Made by a program: the position numbers and the translations under genes
The notes under the pieces: generated by a model
The model's input: only the letters and a program-made list of their open reading frames with translations
Told to the model about the DNA's origin: nothing
Database searches by the model: none
NCBI RefSeq assembly: GCF_963924675.1
Contig: NC_089235.1
Location: 59,578,220-59,642,219, forward strand
Length of the DNA: 64,000 bases
Direction: 5' to 3'
Source of the DNA: Phocoena phocoena
Lineage: Eukaryota > Chordata > Mammalia > Artiodactyla > Phocoenidae
Shown: one piece after another, positions 46,091-57,524 of the stretch
How the letters are laid out: each line of letters opens with the position of its first letter
Numbering within the stretch: the first letter of the stretch is position 1

Positions 46091-46470
46091 TTTTTTTCTT
46101 TTTCCCAAGGAATTTAACTTGCTTGAAAATAAATTTTGATCTTGAAGGATGCCGCCTGTTAGGGGGCTATTGTTTAATTTGTTAATGTTGGAGGGGAACA
46201 AAAAGTGGAGGAAGAGCAGATGAATAATTTCAGATGATATCATGGTCTTCTGGAGGGCAAGGTTTTTTGTCTGCCCTCATATCAACATCACCGATACCAG
46301 TTAGGCTATTAGTAGTCATGGAAAAATAGATAGTGAGAGATTTAGATAGTGATTTTTTAAAAAACCCTTAAAAGTTCAAATCTTTTGTGTAAGGAACCAC
46401 TTAAACTGCTGCCCTAAAATATGAATACAACAAAGATTTTATGAAATGCTTTCAAAAAGAAGCGTAAGAA
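46091..46470. other. Stretch with no recognised feature
   Basis: Nothing identified. Confidence 0.4.
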
Positions 46471-46479
46471 GTACAAACA

Positions 46480-46675
46480 CAGCATTACTGTTCCCAGTTT
46501 TGGGGGACAGTCTTTAGATCCCAAAGGGTTGCTGTATAGTACTGGAAACCTTGGAATTAGGTATCACAGGTATATGCATATGTCCAAACTCATCAAGATA
46601 CATACATTACATGCATAGAATACTTTTTGTATATCAATTATACCTTGATAAAACTTAAACAAACAAAAAACTTGA
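46480..46675 (+). mobile_element. Probable old L1M 3' end
   Basis: 'caggtatatgcatatgtccaaactcatcaagatac' and 'tatatcaattataccttgataaaactt' resemble the terminal part of old L1M 3' UTRs. Confidence 0.5.
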
Positions 46676-49450
46676 GCCAGTTTTAATGCTTTCCTGGGGT
46701 TTTCTGACACGTATGGATCTCTGCATCTTCCTAACACATTCCGTTTGTTTTTCCTGTATGTAGTACTAGATTAGGAAGACTATTAAAGAGAGAGATGTTC
46801 TTTTTGTTGAAGTAGAAAAATGACAATCTTCCAACACCGAACCTATAAAAACCTCAAGTCTTTGAGCGTCTGAATCCTTTTCTCTTAGCTTAAATCAACA
46901 GGTGAAAGAATTATACATGATAGACATGTCTTTATATAGACATCTATATAGAAAAATGCATATGATATATGTGTTTATAAATAATAAAGAACAAATATAA
47001 TTAATAGATAAAGGTTATAAGTTACTGGTAACTTTGTCTAAGGTAATAGTAGAGGACATTGTTAAGGACAAGCTGACATAGTGCCAACTTAGTAGAAGGA
47101 AAAAAGCTCAGAACTAGTTTTCATTTGCCACGTTACTTCCTCTTGAGCAAATAATGTCAGTATTGTTTTATTTTATCCCCTATAACCTACTGGAAAAGAA
47201 ATCAACGTTGATGGAAAAAACACATTCATTTCAAGGAATACCAGATAGCAAGGCCAAGTAAGGGCAAAACTGCTATTTCCAACATTTTAAAATGGGGTGG
47301 ATGTCCTTTGCCCATAGTGTCGAGCTTATCCATTTTTCTAAGGTAAATTGCATTGGCTCTGCCAGAATTACTCACTGTTTTCTCCATTTATTTACAGGTA
47401 GCAACATCCAATGATTTAATTACCTTAATTATAAGATGTGAACCTTTATAAGATAGATAAGAATTATAGGTAAGACATGAATGTTTCTATCAGCTAAAAG
47501 GTGGACATATTACTGATTTTTGATACTCAGGCCCTTGCAATTGTCATAGGAAGTTTAACACTGTATTCTGGTAATCTATTCGCCTTTCAGTTGTGAGATT
47601 TCAGTGTGTCTAGTGCATAGACTATTTTAGTTTTTTAAAAAGAGAATTAGAGTATGATCAGAAATTTAGTGTCGGAGATAAATATTCAAGGTTAGGACAT
47701 CAGAGCAAAGCTCAAAAAAAAAAAAAAGACAACCACAGAAACTATCGCGCTTAACAATTTTTGACTTGCTTTGAAAACCAAAGTGAAAGTTTTAAAATTC
47801 ATCAACCCACAGTCATAACACCCCACGCAGCACTCCGATGCTTTGCTGGTGGATCAGTAGTTCTACATTTTCTTTACTCACTGCGATAGCTAATGAAGTT
47901 CAGTGTCTCTCGCATAAAGACAAAGAGCCAATGTAATGGAACTATAATTATAAAGAAGTAAATTATTGGAATGGAACGGAAAACCAACTTTAGGACACAG
48001 TTTTTCTTTTGTACAAAGTTTTTTTTTGTTTGTTTGGAGTCAACTAACACCGCGAACAGATTCAAAATGACCCAGTCCAACGTCGAGAGTATTTGACGTT
48101 GAAGGAAAAAAATCACTCTTTGAGCAGTCATTTGGAAACCAATCATTAAACAAGACGAAGGCGATGATTTTCCAAATACAATGGCAAGATTTAAAGTAGG
48201 GAAGTTCCAGAAGGTTGCAACGTTTGTTTGATTTCTAAACTGAAGTCCATGTGCCTCATTTTTTAAAGTTTGATGAAAATGCAGCTTCTAATAAGGGCAG
48301 ACCTTAGACATTTTCAGAGCACAGGAAGTTCCCTACAGATTACAGAGTTAAGAATAGCCTAGAAACAGCAATGGAGCACATGAAGAAGTGATCCTGAGTC
48401 ACTCACTGGTTTATCAGAGGAAATGTAGTTATATGGCAAATAATTGCTAATGACTATATAAACTGTCAGATTTTAAGCAGATCAGTCATACATTGCCATC
48501 ATGGTGGGCCTTTCTTGCTTTTGTTAAAAACAAAACAAAGACCAAAAAAAAAAAAAAGAAAAGAAAAACCTTTCCTTAGGAAAAGATGCTCTGCATGTAA
48601 AAATACAGTGTTTTCTGCTCTCTCAAACTCATTGTGAATTCTTGACCAGGTACGTTTCCGAATTCCCAGGTATGTTTTCCCTGATCTGTTTATGTTGCCT
48701 CCCATAGTTCTCTTTATGTAAATTTCATAATATTTCCAATGTTCTTACCAGTTCTTTTTTGAATGAAGCCAAGGCATGCTCAATGTCTGAACTTGATCAC
48801 TTTGGTCTGCCTTCCTCTTTGTCATGCTGCAAAGTGTAAACATTTGCCCGGACACAGTTGTTAAATGTGACCGATTTCGAAGAAAAGTCTTTAAGCTGTG
48901 TCAGAATAATCTCCATTTCTCTAAACGTAATTTCACCTCAGGATAGAGCATCGTCAAGGTAGGTTCAGCTTTTGCTGAGTTATTTAGACAGTCCGGAATG
49001 TAAAACTTGGAGAAGTTGCAAGGTTTTGAATAGCAGGCGCTCATGTAATATACCTGAACTTCTGTCAGCCAGTAGGAGACTACTGTCAGTTATTAAAATC
49101 TTGAGTTCTCTCCCTTAGTCACTCTTGACCTTTTTTTCCAGCGACATGTTCAAGAAGTATAGGGAAATATCATCACAGAGGTGTGTGCTGTGTCTGCTGA
49201 GATCACTTCTTGGGAAATGCCCAAGAGAAGCAATCTGTTTAGGGTGCGACCAAGAACCAGAAAGCATACACTTTTTTCCTTTCCAAGCCAACTAACAAAA
49301 AGGTCCAGATCTTTTCAGGATTTTGGTGATCAAGATTTTGTCACTTTAACTGACCCCTTGACCCAAATGTTTCATAAGAGGAAGTGTAAGTATACAGTTT
49401 TCCCTAGATACCAAGTCAGTTTGAATCCCTAGAGCTTCTCGTTAAGAATA
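46676..49450. other. Longest repeat-poor stretch of the window
   Basis: About 2.8 kb with no repeat family recognised and only homopolymer runs (A13 near 47715, A14 near 48543). The part 47820-48450 keeps several CpGs and motif-like words: TGAGTCA (AP-1-like, about 48394), CAGGAAGT (ETS-like, about 48323), and the inverted repeat at 48078-48101. An 83-codon plus frame at 49181-49432 is unrecognised. A distal regulatory element is possible but unproven. Confidence 0.35.
48078..48101. repeat. 7-bp inverted repeat with CRE-like half sites
   Basis: CAACGTC (48078-48084), 10-base spacer, GACGTTG (48095-48101). Each arm contains ACGTC/GACGT, the half site recognised by CREB/ATF-type bZIP factors. 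Confidence 0.5.
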
Positions 49451-49454
49451 ATCT

Positions 49455-49675
49455 TAAGTCACATTTATAAGCGCTTACTGTGTGCTTAGTGCTATATTAA
49501 GAACCGTATGCACATTTTGGTCATTTAATCCTCTCAAAACTTCACAGGGCAGATATTTTCATGAGGCCCATTTTATAGGTAAGAAAACTGATGCTTAGAG
49601 GGAAAAAACAGTCACCCAAGGCTATTTTATTGCAAAGCTTATATGCTTATATACTATACAACAGAGCTTTCTAGG
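49455..49675 (-). mobile_element. MIR SINE
   Basis: 'cacatttataagcgcttactgtgtgcttagtgctatattaagaacc', 'tcatttaatcctctcaaaacttcacagggcag', 'gaaaactgatgcttagaggg'. Confidence 0.85.
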
Positions 49676-50059
49676 ATCTTGACAAACACATTTAGAAATT
49701 CAGAGAAATGCCCTTCTGAGGTCTTGAAATCTTCTGAATGGGACCCCCAGAAGTAAGGCACACCTCGCTGCATGTGCTTGATGCCAACGCTTAGCCAGTG
49801 TGGGTAAGTGATACCCCAGAGGACCCTCATTGTCAGCAGTGGGCTGCCTTCTAAGGGGTCAGTCTCATGCCGGCAGGGTCACTTCATTTTGGCTGGGAAT
49901 AAGACAAATTTACTTTCCAATTTCACCCTCTCATACCCACCTTCACACGCCCTATTGTTTTTAGATATACTTGATTGTTTAAAGACTCCCTTAACTGTGT
50001 CCTGCAGTTGTGTACTCGCTAGCCTTTGATCATAGCGGCCTAGGCCTCAGCCCGTCTCT

Positions 50060-50345
50060 GAGGACCACTTTCCTACTCATGCTTGATGGCTGAGCTGAAA
50101 ATTTTTCCTGTCAAGCCTTTTTCAGCTTCTTAGGTATGATTAACGCTTCCACCTCCTGCACCCCTACAACACTCTGTCCAACCCTGTTATTAGCACTTGT
50201 CAGGCTCTAATGCGATTATTTGTTTACCATCGGTTTTCCTAGCCAGCTCACGGGCTCTCTGATAACAGGGATCATGTTATTTAATCAGGGCATGATGCTA
50301 GGCACACAGCAGGCAGTTAACATGCTTTTCTCAAATGAATAAAAG
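50060..50345 (+). mobile_element. L2 LINE 3' end
   Basis: 'ttcagcttcttaggtatgattaacg', 'tgttattagcacttgtcaggctctaatgcgattatttgtttacc', 'ctcacgggctctctgataacagggatc', 'gctaggcacacagcaggcag'. Confidence 0.75.
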
Positions 50346-50700
50346 GTTCGATATAAAGAAATACTTTATGAAGCCATGGAATTGCACCTGCTTTTCTTTT
50401 CAACTTCTAAAAGCCAGCTGGCTCATTTGACCTTACGCTACTTCTCACATTTACAAAACATCTACCATATTGTGAGCCTGTGTCTGTGACAGGATAAGGC
50501 AGCTTCATCAAAGTTTCCAAAGGCCTACAGCTCTTTAGAAAGCCTTGCCAGTCTCCTGGGAGTTTCTGGCAGTTTTTAACATGCAGAACGTTTTTTAGGT
50601 GGCTTCCTGCTTTAGTAAATGTCAGAGGAACCCCTGCAATCCTGGGAGGTGTTAGCTGAAGGGGGTCCCATGAAAGGGAGGGAGTGTAGTTCTCTGGAGA
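50346..50700. other. Stretch with no recognised feature
   Basis: Nothing identified. Confidence 0.4.
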
Positions 50701-51840
50701 TGTATTACAGTAAGGGTAACTTGGTTCAGCTGTTGTGCAAAACAGTTTGGTGGTTCTTTAAAAAGTTAAACATATAATTACCATGTGACCCAACAATTCT
50801 ACTCCTTGGTAGCTATCCGAAAGAATTGAAGACAGGTACTCAAACACATGCACAAGTATTTTCATAGCAGCGTTATTCACAATAGCTAAAAGGTGGGAAC
50901 GGTCCAAATGTCCATCAATTGAAAAATGGGTAAACAAACTGTAGTATATTCATGCAATGAAATATTATTCAACCATGAAAAGGAATTAATGCTTGCCCAT
51001 GGTAATACACGATGAAGCTCAAAAATATTAAGGGAAAGAAGCCAGACACAAAAGGTCAAATATTATATGATTCCATTTATATGAAGTATCAGTATAGGTA
51101 AATCCACAGAGAGAGAAACCAGACTGATGGTTGCAAAGGGTAGAGAGAGCAGAAAATGGGGAACAACCGCTCAATAAGCATGGGATTTCCTTTTTGGGGA
51201 TGAAATGTTTTGGAACTAGATACAAGTGATGATTGCAAAACACTGTGAATGCATGAAATGCCACTGAATTATTTACATTAAAATGGTTAATTTTAGTGGT
51301 TGCCAAGATGGGGGGGGGGTAGGCAAGGGAAGGACTGGGAGTTTGGGATTAGCAGAGGTAAACTATTATATATAGGATGGATAAACAACAAGGTCCTACT
51401 GTGTAGCACAGGGAACTATATTAAATATCCTATGACAAATCATAACGGAAAAGAATCTAAAAAAGAATATATATGTATATATGTATAACTGAGTCACTTT
51501 GCTGCTGTACAGAAGAAATTAACACATTGTAAATCAACTGTACTTCAATAAAATTAAAAAAAAATACCCTGGGGAGGGGAGGATAAATTAGGAATTTGGG
51601 GTTAACACATACACACTACTATATATAAAATAGATAAACAACAAGGACCTATTGTATAGCACAGGTAACTATATTTAATATCTTATAATAACCTATAATG
51701 GAAAAGAATCTGAAAAAGAATATATCTATATCTAAATTACTCTGCTGTACACATGAAACACTGTAAATCAACTACACTTCGATTAAAAAAAACCCAAATG
51801 GTTAATTTTACATGACATGAATTTAACCTCAATTAAAAGA
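50700..51840 (+). mobile_element. Old L1M 3' part, interrupted by a composite L1 insertion
   Basis: ORF2 C-terminal and 3' UTR text of an old L1M ('ttaccatgtgacccaacaattctactcc', 'ataatagctaaaaggtggg'-like, 'gggatttcctttttggggatgaaatg') runs from 50700 to 51295. It resumes after the insertion as 'catgacatgaatttaacctcaattaaaag'. Confidence 0.8.
51296..51795 (+). mobile_element. Two tandem L1 3' ends inside one target duplication
   Basis: Copy A (51296 to about 51560) and copy B (about 51563-51795) are both 3' ends of the same L1 type ('ggataaacaacaaggtcctac', 'gtaaatcaactgtacttcaataaa'), each ending in an A-rich tail. The pair is enclosed by a perfect 15-bp duplication AAATGGTTAATTTTA at 51281-51295 and 51796-51810. 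Copy A begins with a G10 run near 51311. Confidence 0.88.
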
Positions 51841-51879
51841 AATAAAGTGGGAGGGACTTAAAGAAAAAAAAAACGGTAG

Positions 51880-52130
51880 AAAAGGAGGTCAGAGTGTTAT
51901 GCTGTGAGAAGGGCTTGACCAGATAATACTGGTTTTGAAGATGTAGGAGGATCAGAAGCAAGGAATGAGAGCAGCCTCTAGAAGCTGGAAAAGGCAAGTG
52001 ACAATTTCCCCCCTACAGCCTCCAAGAAGGAATGCAGATCTGTCATCACCTTGATTTTAGCCCAGTGAGACCAGTGTTGGGCTTCTAATCTACAGAACTG
52101 TAAAATAATACATTTGTATTTTTCAAAGCT
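51880..52130 (+). mobile_element. MaLR-like LTR fragment
   Basis: 'gagcagcctctagaagctggaaaaggcaag', 'tccaagaaggaatgcagatctgtcatcaccttgattttagcccagtgagacc', 'acagaactgtaaaataataca' match the 3' half of MLT1/MST-type LTRs. Confidence 0.65.
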
Positions 52131-52605
52131 AAAAAAGGTAACAAAATATCATGCCTTGGCTTCACAGCTGAAAAGAACTTCTGAGATCTTCTAGCGCAAT
52201 CGTGATGAAAACAGGGTGAGGAAGATGGCAGGCCTTTCCAAGATCACAAAGCTAGTTGTCCTATTTACCTCAAAAACAGTGTTTCCTTCCCAAAGTAGAT
52301 AGGAAGGGAACAAACACTGAATGGGCTTATTGTCCTAATTTTATGAGAAGAAACAGACTCACTAAAATTAACTTGACCAATATTTCGTATCTAATACTGT
52401 GAGTTTTATTTTCTTAAGTATTTAAAAAATATCAAAGTAATGAAGGCAAATGAACAATAATAAAAAATCACATCATAGAGGATAGAAGGACTTATGATGA
52501 AAACCATCCACGTCTAATATACATCAAACCAAGTCCTGATCCACTGCACTTATTGGTTCCTCTTCCCTTTCTGGTATACCTCAAATATTACTGTATAACG
52601 TTACT
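52131..52605. other. Stretch with no recognised feature
   Basis: Nothing identified. Confidence 0.4.
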
Positions 52606-52609
52606 ATGC

Positions 52610-52860
52610 ATTGATATTTAACAAATACTTACACGGTACTTCTCAAGTGCTTTACAAAAATAACTCATTGAATCTTTATAACAACCCTATGAGGTAGGTA
52701 CTAGTATTTGCTCTACTTTACGGGTGGGGAAACTGAGGCATGGAGTGGTTAGGACTTGCCCAACATAACACACCTAGAAGGTGCTGAAACTGGGATTTAG
52801 GACCATGTGGCTCAGACTCTATGCTGTTAACTACGACACCACACTGCTTACAAGCACTAG
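52610..52860 (-). mobile_element. MIR SINE
   Basis: Best-preserved MIR here: 'ctcattgaatctttataacaaccctatgaggtaggtacta', 'gtggggaaactgaggcatgg', 'ctatgctgttaactacgacaccacactgc'. Confidence 0.9.
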
Positions 52861-52984
52861 CTCTGCTGTATGAGGCTCATGGTGGCCAAACAGCCTGCCC
52901 ACGTTTATGGCCAAGCTGGGATCTGAGCCCAGCTAGGCTCCAAGGCCCTGGTGCTTTCTGCTAAGTCTGTTGCCTCAGAAGGGG

Positions 52985-54265
52985 GCTGTCCATTGAAGGA
53001 ATAGGACCCGTGGCTGTCTTAACCCTGCCTCGGACTAGTGAGGGAGAGTTGGTTGAAAGTAGCAGAGCTTTCTAGAAAAAACAAAAACAAAAAACAGAGC
53101 TTTCCAGCAAATCATTTTTTTTAAATGTGTTTTAAAAAATATATATCAGAAAAACAGGTTTTATAGGTCTAATTTAGTGTTGATAATGTATTTTCTTGGA
53201 GTCATAAAAAATTAAAATCCTTTTTATTTTCTCTTTAAAAATATAGGTTTTTGGAAAGCAGAAATCTGTTCAGCTGCCTTTAACTGTTTGTGTTGTGGTT
53301 GTCCTGGAAGGCTGGTGCACAAAGTGTTTTTAGGCATTTTCTGTAGCTCAGACTAGAAGACCTGGGTCCTGGAGCTACTCCTTCTCCAACCACACCAGAG
53401 TAACTTTGCCTTCTTTCTGACAATATTGACTTGAGCTTAAGTTTCCCTTACTGCTGGCTTTCCTTGTTCTACAGAGAGGTTTTCAAACTCTACTGGGCAA
53501 CCTTAGGTACCCTTGGTGACACTTCAAAATTGTCTGAAGGGTTTGGGGTGAGGAGAGTGGATAGTCAGGGACAAATGGGCAAGGGGAAGAAAAGACACGC
53601 AGGTGGGTCAGCATCCCCATCTCTCCTTAACCCAGAGAAGCCCACGTTGACCCTACAGATTTTCCCACAGTATTTTGTAGGAAGAAAATATTTTATTGAG
53701 AAAAAAGTACCATAGTGGGTAAAGAAGAATACATAGAACCAGAGAAACGGGTTAGAAGGGAATAAAATAAAAACATCACTTAGAATAATAAGAAAACAAA
53801 CCATCTAAGGTGGGCTTCTAAACGTTATTCCTTAGCTACGGCAAGATTCTGGAAGCTGACTACCTATCAAGCTGGTAAGGGGAAAACTCCACTGTGCATT
53901 CTGTGGTGGGGGGAGGACACACTGTGTTGTGAGAATTTAAAAGAGAAAGAAAGTTAGACAAGAAAAAGATCAGGTGAATTAAATATAATAAAACCAATGT
54001 CTTTTTTTCTGGGGAAGGAGCTCCTTAATAATTCAATTCACTGTGGACTCCGAAGTTGCAGGTGAAGCCAGAGAACACTCAGAGGAAACCAAATTAAATT
54101 TTTGCTGGAGAAAGAAAAAATGGAAGAACTAGACTGCCATCATGAGGCAGAATGCTAGGAAACGGTGACTGGAGTATTGCCGGAGTGTTTGTAGCCCGAT
54201 TTGGCACCTACTGTAGTATCGGAACACCCTTAAGCTGTTCTGTTTTCCTAAACAGTAGTTCATAA
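52985..54265. other. Mostly unassigned stretch
   Basis: No exon or repeat family identified apart from the small A-rich insertion listed at 53063-53107. Confidence 0.4.
53063..53107 (+). mobile_element. Target duplication enclosing only A-rich sequence
   Basis: CAGAGCTTTCTAG (53063-53075), then 19 bp of A6-C-A5-C-A6 (53076-53094), then CAGAGCTTTCCAG (53095-53107). The 13-bp repeats differ once. This is what a retroinsertion truncated to its tail would leave. Confidence 0.6.
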
Positions 54266-54269
54266 AATT

Positions 54270-55080
54270 TACCTTAAAAACCAATGTGGGTACATGGTAA
54301 AAACGATACAAATGATACAGAAAAGTCTACATGATAATTTAAGGGTCTCTATTACTCCAAGTTCCCCTTACAAGAGGCAACTATTGTTTCCAGTTTATTG
54401 TACATCTTTTTTTTTTTTTTCTTGGTACGCGGGCCTCTCACTGCTGTGGCCTCTCCAGTTGCGGAGCACAGGCTCCGGACGCGCAGGCTCAGTGGCCATG
54501 GCTCACGGGCCCAGCTGGTCCGCGGCACGTGGGATCCTCCCGGACGAGGGCACGAACCCGCGTCCCCTGCATCGGCAGGCGGACTCTCAACCACTGCGCC
54601 ACCAGGGCAGCCCTATTGTACGTCTTTTAAAAGATTCTATGCACCTATATTAGTTATGTATTGCAAACATTCCTTTGAAACCATCAATGATGCCTACTGC
54701 TCTGTACTCTGACGTTTTTTCATTTAACAGTGTGTCTTGGAGCTCGTTTTCTTCCTTTTCTTGATTGCATCGTCTTTTACTAGATGGATATACCAGACCT
54801 CATTGAATCATTCTTATACTAATGCACATTTAGTTTACTTTCAGTATTTTGCTACCACAAGCAATGCTGCAATAGATATCTTTGTCCATAGATCACTGCA
54901 CACACAGGCATAACTGTAGAAAAATTCCTAGAAGTGGAAATATTAAAAGGCATATGAATTTAAATTTGTAGTAGTTGTACTAAAAATGCACAACAGGGTG
55001 ATGAAGCTATTCTATCAATCATCTTTGAGAATGATGGTCTACACCTTTGCCAACCTTAAATTACTTTGTCCCAATTGACC
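54270..55080 (-). mobile_element. Old LINE fragment (L1M/HAL1-like), antisense, split by a SINE
   Basis: Same family and orientation as 10322-11230: 'tacaagaggcaactattgtttccag', 'aagcaatgctgcaatagatatctttg', 'aaaattcctagaagtgga', 'acacctttgccaacctt'. The CHR SINE at 54411 is inserted in it. Confidence 0.6.
54411..54613 (-). mobile_element. CHR-type SINE (cetacean), antisense
   Basis: Complement of a complete young copy; tail seen as T run, head complement 'gcgccaccagggcagccc' at the right. 15-bp duplication TATTGTACATCTTTT (54396-54410) and TATTGTACGTCTTTT (54614-54628), one difference. Confidence 0.95.
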
Positions 55081-55455
55081 AGAATTATTTTCTTTCTGCA
55101 TCTTCTGTATTTTTCAAGACAATTTCCCTGTACAGTGAATCAAATGATCTTAAACTAAAAGACAGCAGGTTATTCGGTCACTGCAATCACGCCACCAGCA
55201 TTTCGCTCTCGTGGTTGAAGGGGTCTCTGAGGAAGCCTTAGAAATCATTCTTGGCTTTCAGGACTTTCAAGCATGGTTGTAGAGTATTTGAAACTGCCAT
55301 TGATGAAGACAAAGCAGTGGCAGCTAAAATAACAGACAGATAAGCTAGAAGTGCACAGGCTGGGGAGACTTGGGGGAGTGATTCCAGAAATACTCATGGA
55401 GCATCTCACCTCTGACCTGGAACTCAATGAATAAATGAAGATTTATATGTTAATC
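55081..55455. other. Stretch with no recognised feature
   Basis: Nothing identified. Confidence 0.4.
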
Positions 55456-55459
55456 GTTC

Positions 55460-55562
55460 AGACGATCTTGTGCACTCATCGTGAACCAGACCCTGTGCTG
55501 GATGCTGGGGCTAGAAGAGTGAACAAGATATATTTCCTGCCATCAGTTTACTTGCTCATCCT
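55460..55562 (-). mobile_element. L2 LINE 3' fragment
   Basis: 'cagaccctgtgctggatgctggggctagaagagtgaacaagatatatttcctgcc' is complementary L2. Confidence 0.75.
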
Positions 55563-57095
55563 TTCAGCTTGTCTTAGGAGAGAGCATACTTGTTTTCTGA
55601 TGTAACAGTGCTTAGTTTTATCAATACATACTTCACATGTGTATGTTGTTTATTTATACATACATATTATGTTACTTATTTAGACATATATGTTTTGTAG
55701 TATGCATTTTGATTTTTGTCTTTCTTAATAGATAAAACTATCCCAAGTGGGCAAATATTTCTTAACACTTTTGTTACTTCTTTACTTCTACTCTACACAT
55801 TTTATGGAGTTCAAGTCCTCTTTCACTCACGAACCTCTTTTGACATGTGCAACCACACGACAGTGTGTCCCAAACCTTATACAAACATGTGACGCCACTG
55901 TCTTGAACACGTGCCTCCCCTGAGCTTTAATTTCAGAGGACAGGAGAAGACATTGTTGAGGTCTTAAACAATACTCTCTACCCAAGAGGTCCCTTGATAG
56001 CAATGGCTGTATTCCTAGTGGAAGGCAGGCATCAGTAAATATTAGCTGAATGAATACATCGACCCTACTCTGCTTTTGGCTTTGCTCATGACTTCCGAAT
56101 GACTAGTATGTATATGACAGGTGCTTAGTAAATATTTACTCTTTTTAAGTGTTGCCTGGAATATGGGGCAAAATGGTCTCCCATACCATTTTCTAATGGA
56201 TTTTGGATTTCTTCTGACCTTTTCTGGACCTTACGAGATCTTTTGGTAAACTACTGCCCCACCCCCCACCCCGGGGAAGATGCTCCCTTTAGGTTATGAT
56301 GCTGATATTTTTGCACCAACATCTGAAATTCAGGCTTTACAGTTTTTTTTCCTATCGCATGTAGCCTGGTATGCGCATTCACCCACGGACAGTAGACACA
56401 CGCACACACAAATCCCTTTCTGATCACTGCTGCGTGCCAAGCTCATGCCTTCTGAGGTCATTTTCCTGAGAGCTTGTAACTAATTCAAAACACAGAGGAG
56501 CTCTTAGATATCTTTTCATACAAGAGAAGGAAGCAATTTGTGACCTAACAAGAGGGTTAATACCAGCTGGTCATAGTTTAGTGAGTTTAATTAGTGGAAT
56601 TTCTATATAATATCACCCCAAATGACATCTGGCTTGGAACTGAACATGAGACTCCTTTTGGGTGAGCAAAATAAAACAGGCCATGCAAAGCTTTGCTCTG
56701 TCTAATCCTTGTGCCTGATGCACATGGGCTACAGTGACATTTCTGAGACTGATTTGTACTTGGCTAAGATGAGTTTTTTAATAAAACTGCAAGATAAAAT
56801 CGGCATTAGCTACTTTTAACAAGGAAGCAAGATATACAGTTGCAAAGTGAGAATGAAAAATGCCTAAGTAAAAGATCAAAGAATTCTTCCTTTTACACCT
56901 ACCTCATTCCCTGGGTTAATTGATAATTTTTTAATTGCCTAGTAAGTACTGGCCCCAAATGGAAATGACATGGATATCTTCACAAACGTTATGAACTGGA
57001 CTAATTTCAAATTTGTTTTAAGTCAAGTGCAAGCACTGACCTAATTGCCGGAAGCCCAGTCTGGTATAGGGTGAGTTAACCCTATGTTGAGCTAA
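55563..57095. other. Mostly unassigned stretch
   Basis: Weak L2 3'-end traces near 55980-56060 and 56100-56150 ('aggtgcttagtaaatatttactc'). Otherwise AT-rich, nothing supported. Confidence 0.4.
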
Positions 57096-57097
57096 CC

Positions 57098-57262
57098 CCT
57101 TTCATTTCAAAGTGTGGTCCATGAACCTGCATCATTAGCATCATCTGGGAGCTTGTTAGGAATTCAGAGTCTCGGGCCCTACACACAGACCTAATGAATC
57201 AGAATATGCGTTTAGCAAGACTAGCAAGAGATATCTATGCACAGGAAAATTGAGAATCACCA
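57098..57262. mobile_element. MER5A-like hAT-Charlie DNA transposon
   Basis: 'caaagtgtggtccatgaacc', 'gcatcatctgggagcttgttaggaattcagagtctcgggccc', 'gacctaatgaatcagaatatgcg', 'gaaaattgagaatcacc' match the MER5A body. Non-autonomous, no transposase. Confidence 0.85.
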
Positions 57263-57279
57263 GCCCATAATGTTGCCTT

Positions 57280-57285
<6 letters not shown>

Positions 57286-57319
<34 letters not shown>

Positions 57320-57509
57320 GGTACGCAGGCCTCTCACTGTTGTGGTCTCTCCCGTTGCAGAGCACAGGCTCCGGACACACAGGCTCAGCGGCCATGGCCC
57401 ACGGGCCCAGCCGCTCCGCAGCATGTGGAATCTTCCCGGACCAGGGCACGAACCCATGTCCCCCGCATTGGCAGGCGGACTCTCAACCACTGCGCCACCA
57501 GGCAAGCCC
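57286..57509 (-). mobile_element. CHR-type SINE (cetacean), antisense
   Basis: Tail seen as a T run of about 36; complete body; perfect 15-bp duplication TGTTGCCTTTCTTTT at 57271-57285 and 57510-57524. Confidence 0.95.
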
Positions 57510-57524
57510 TGTTGCCTTTCTTTT

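Noticed and set aside
54294..54653. 119- and 104-codon plus-strand frames
   Set aside because: They cross an antisense CHR SINE, whose GC-rich complement is open in several frames; the same peptides appear at every SINE copy.
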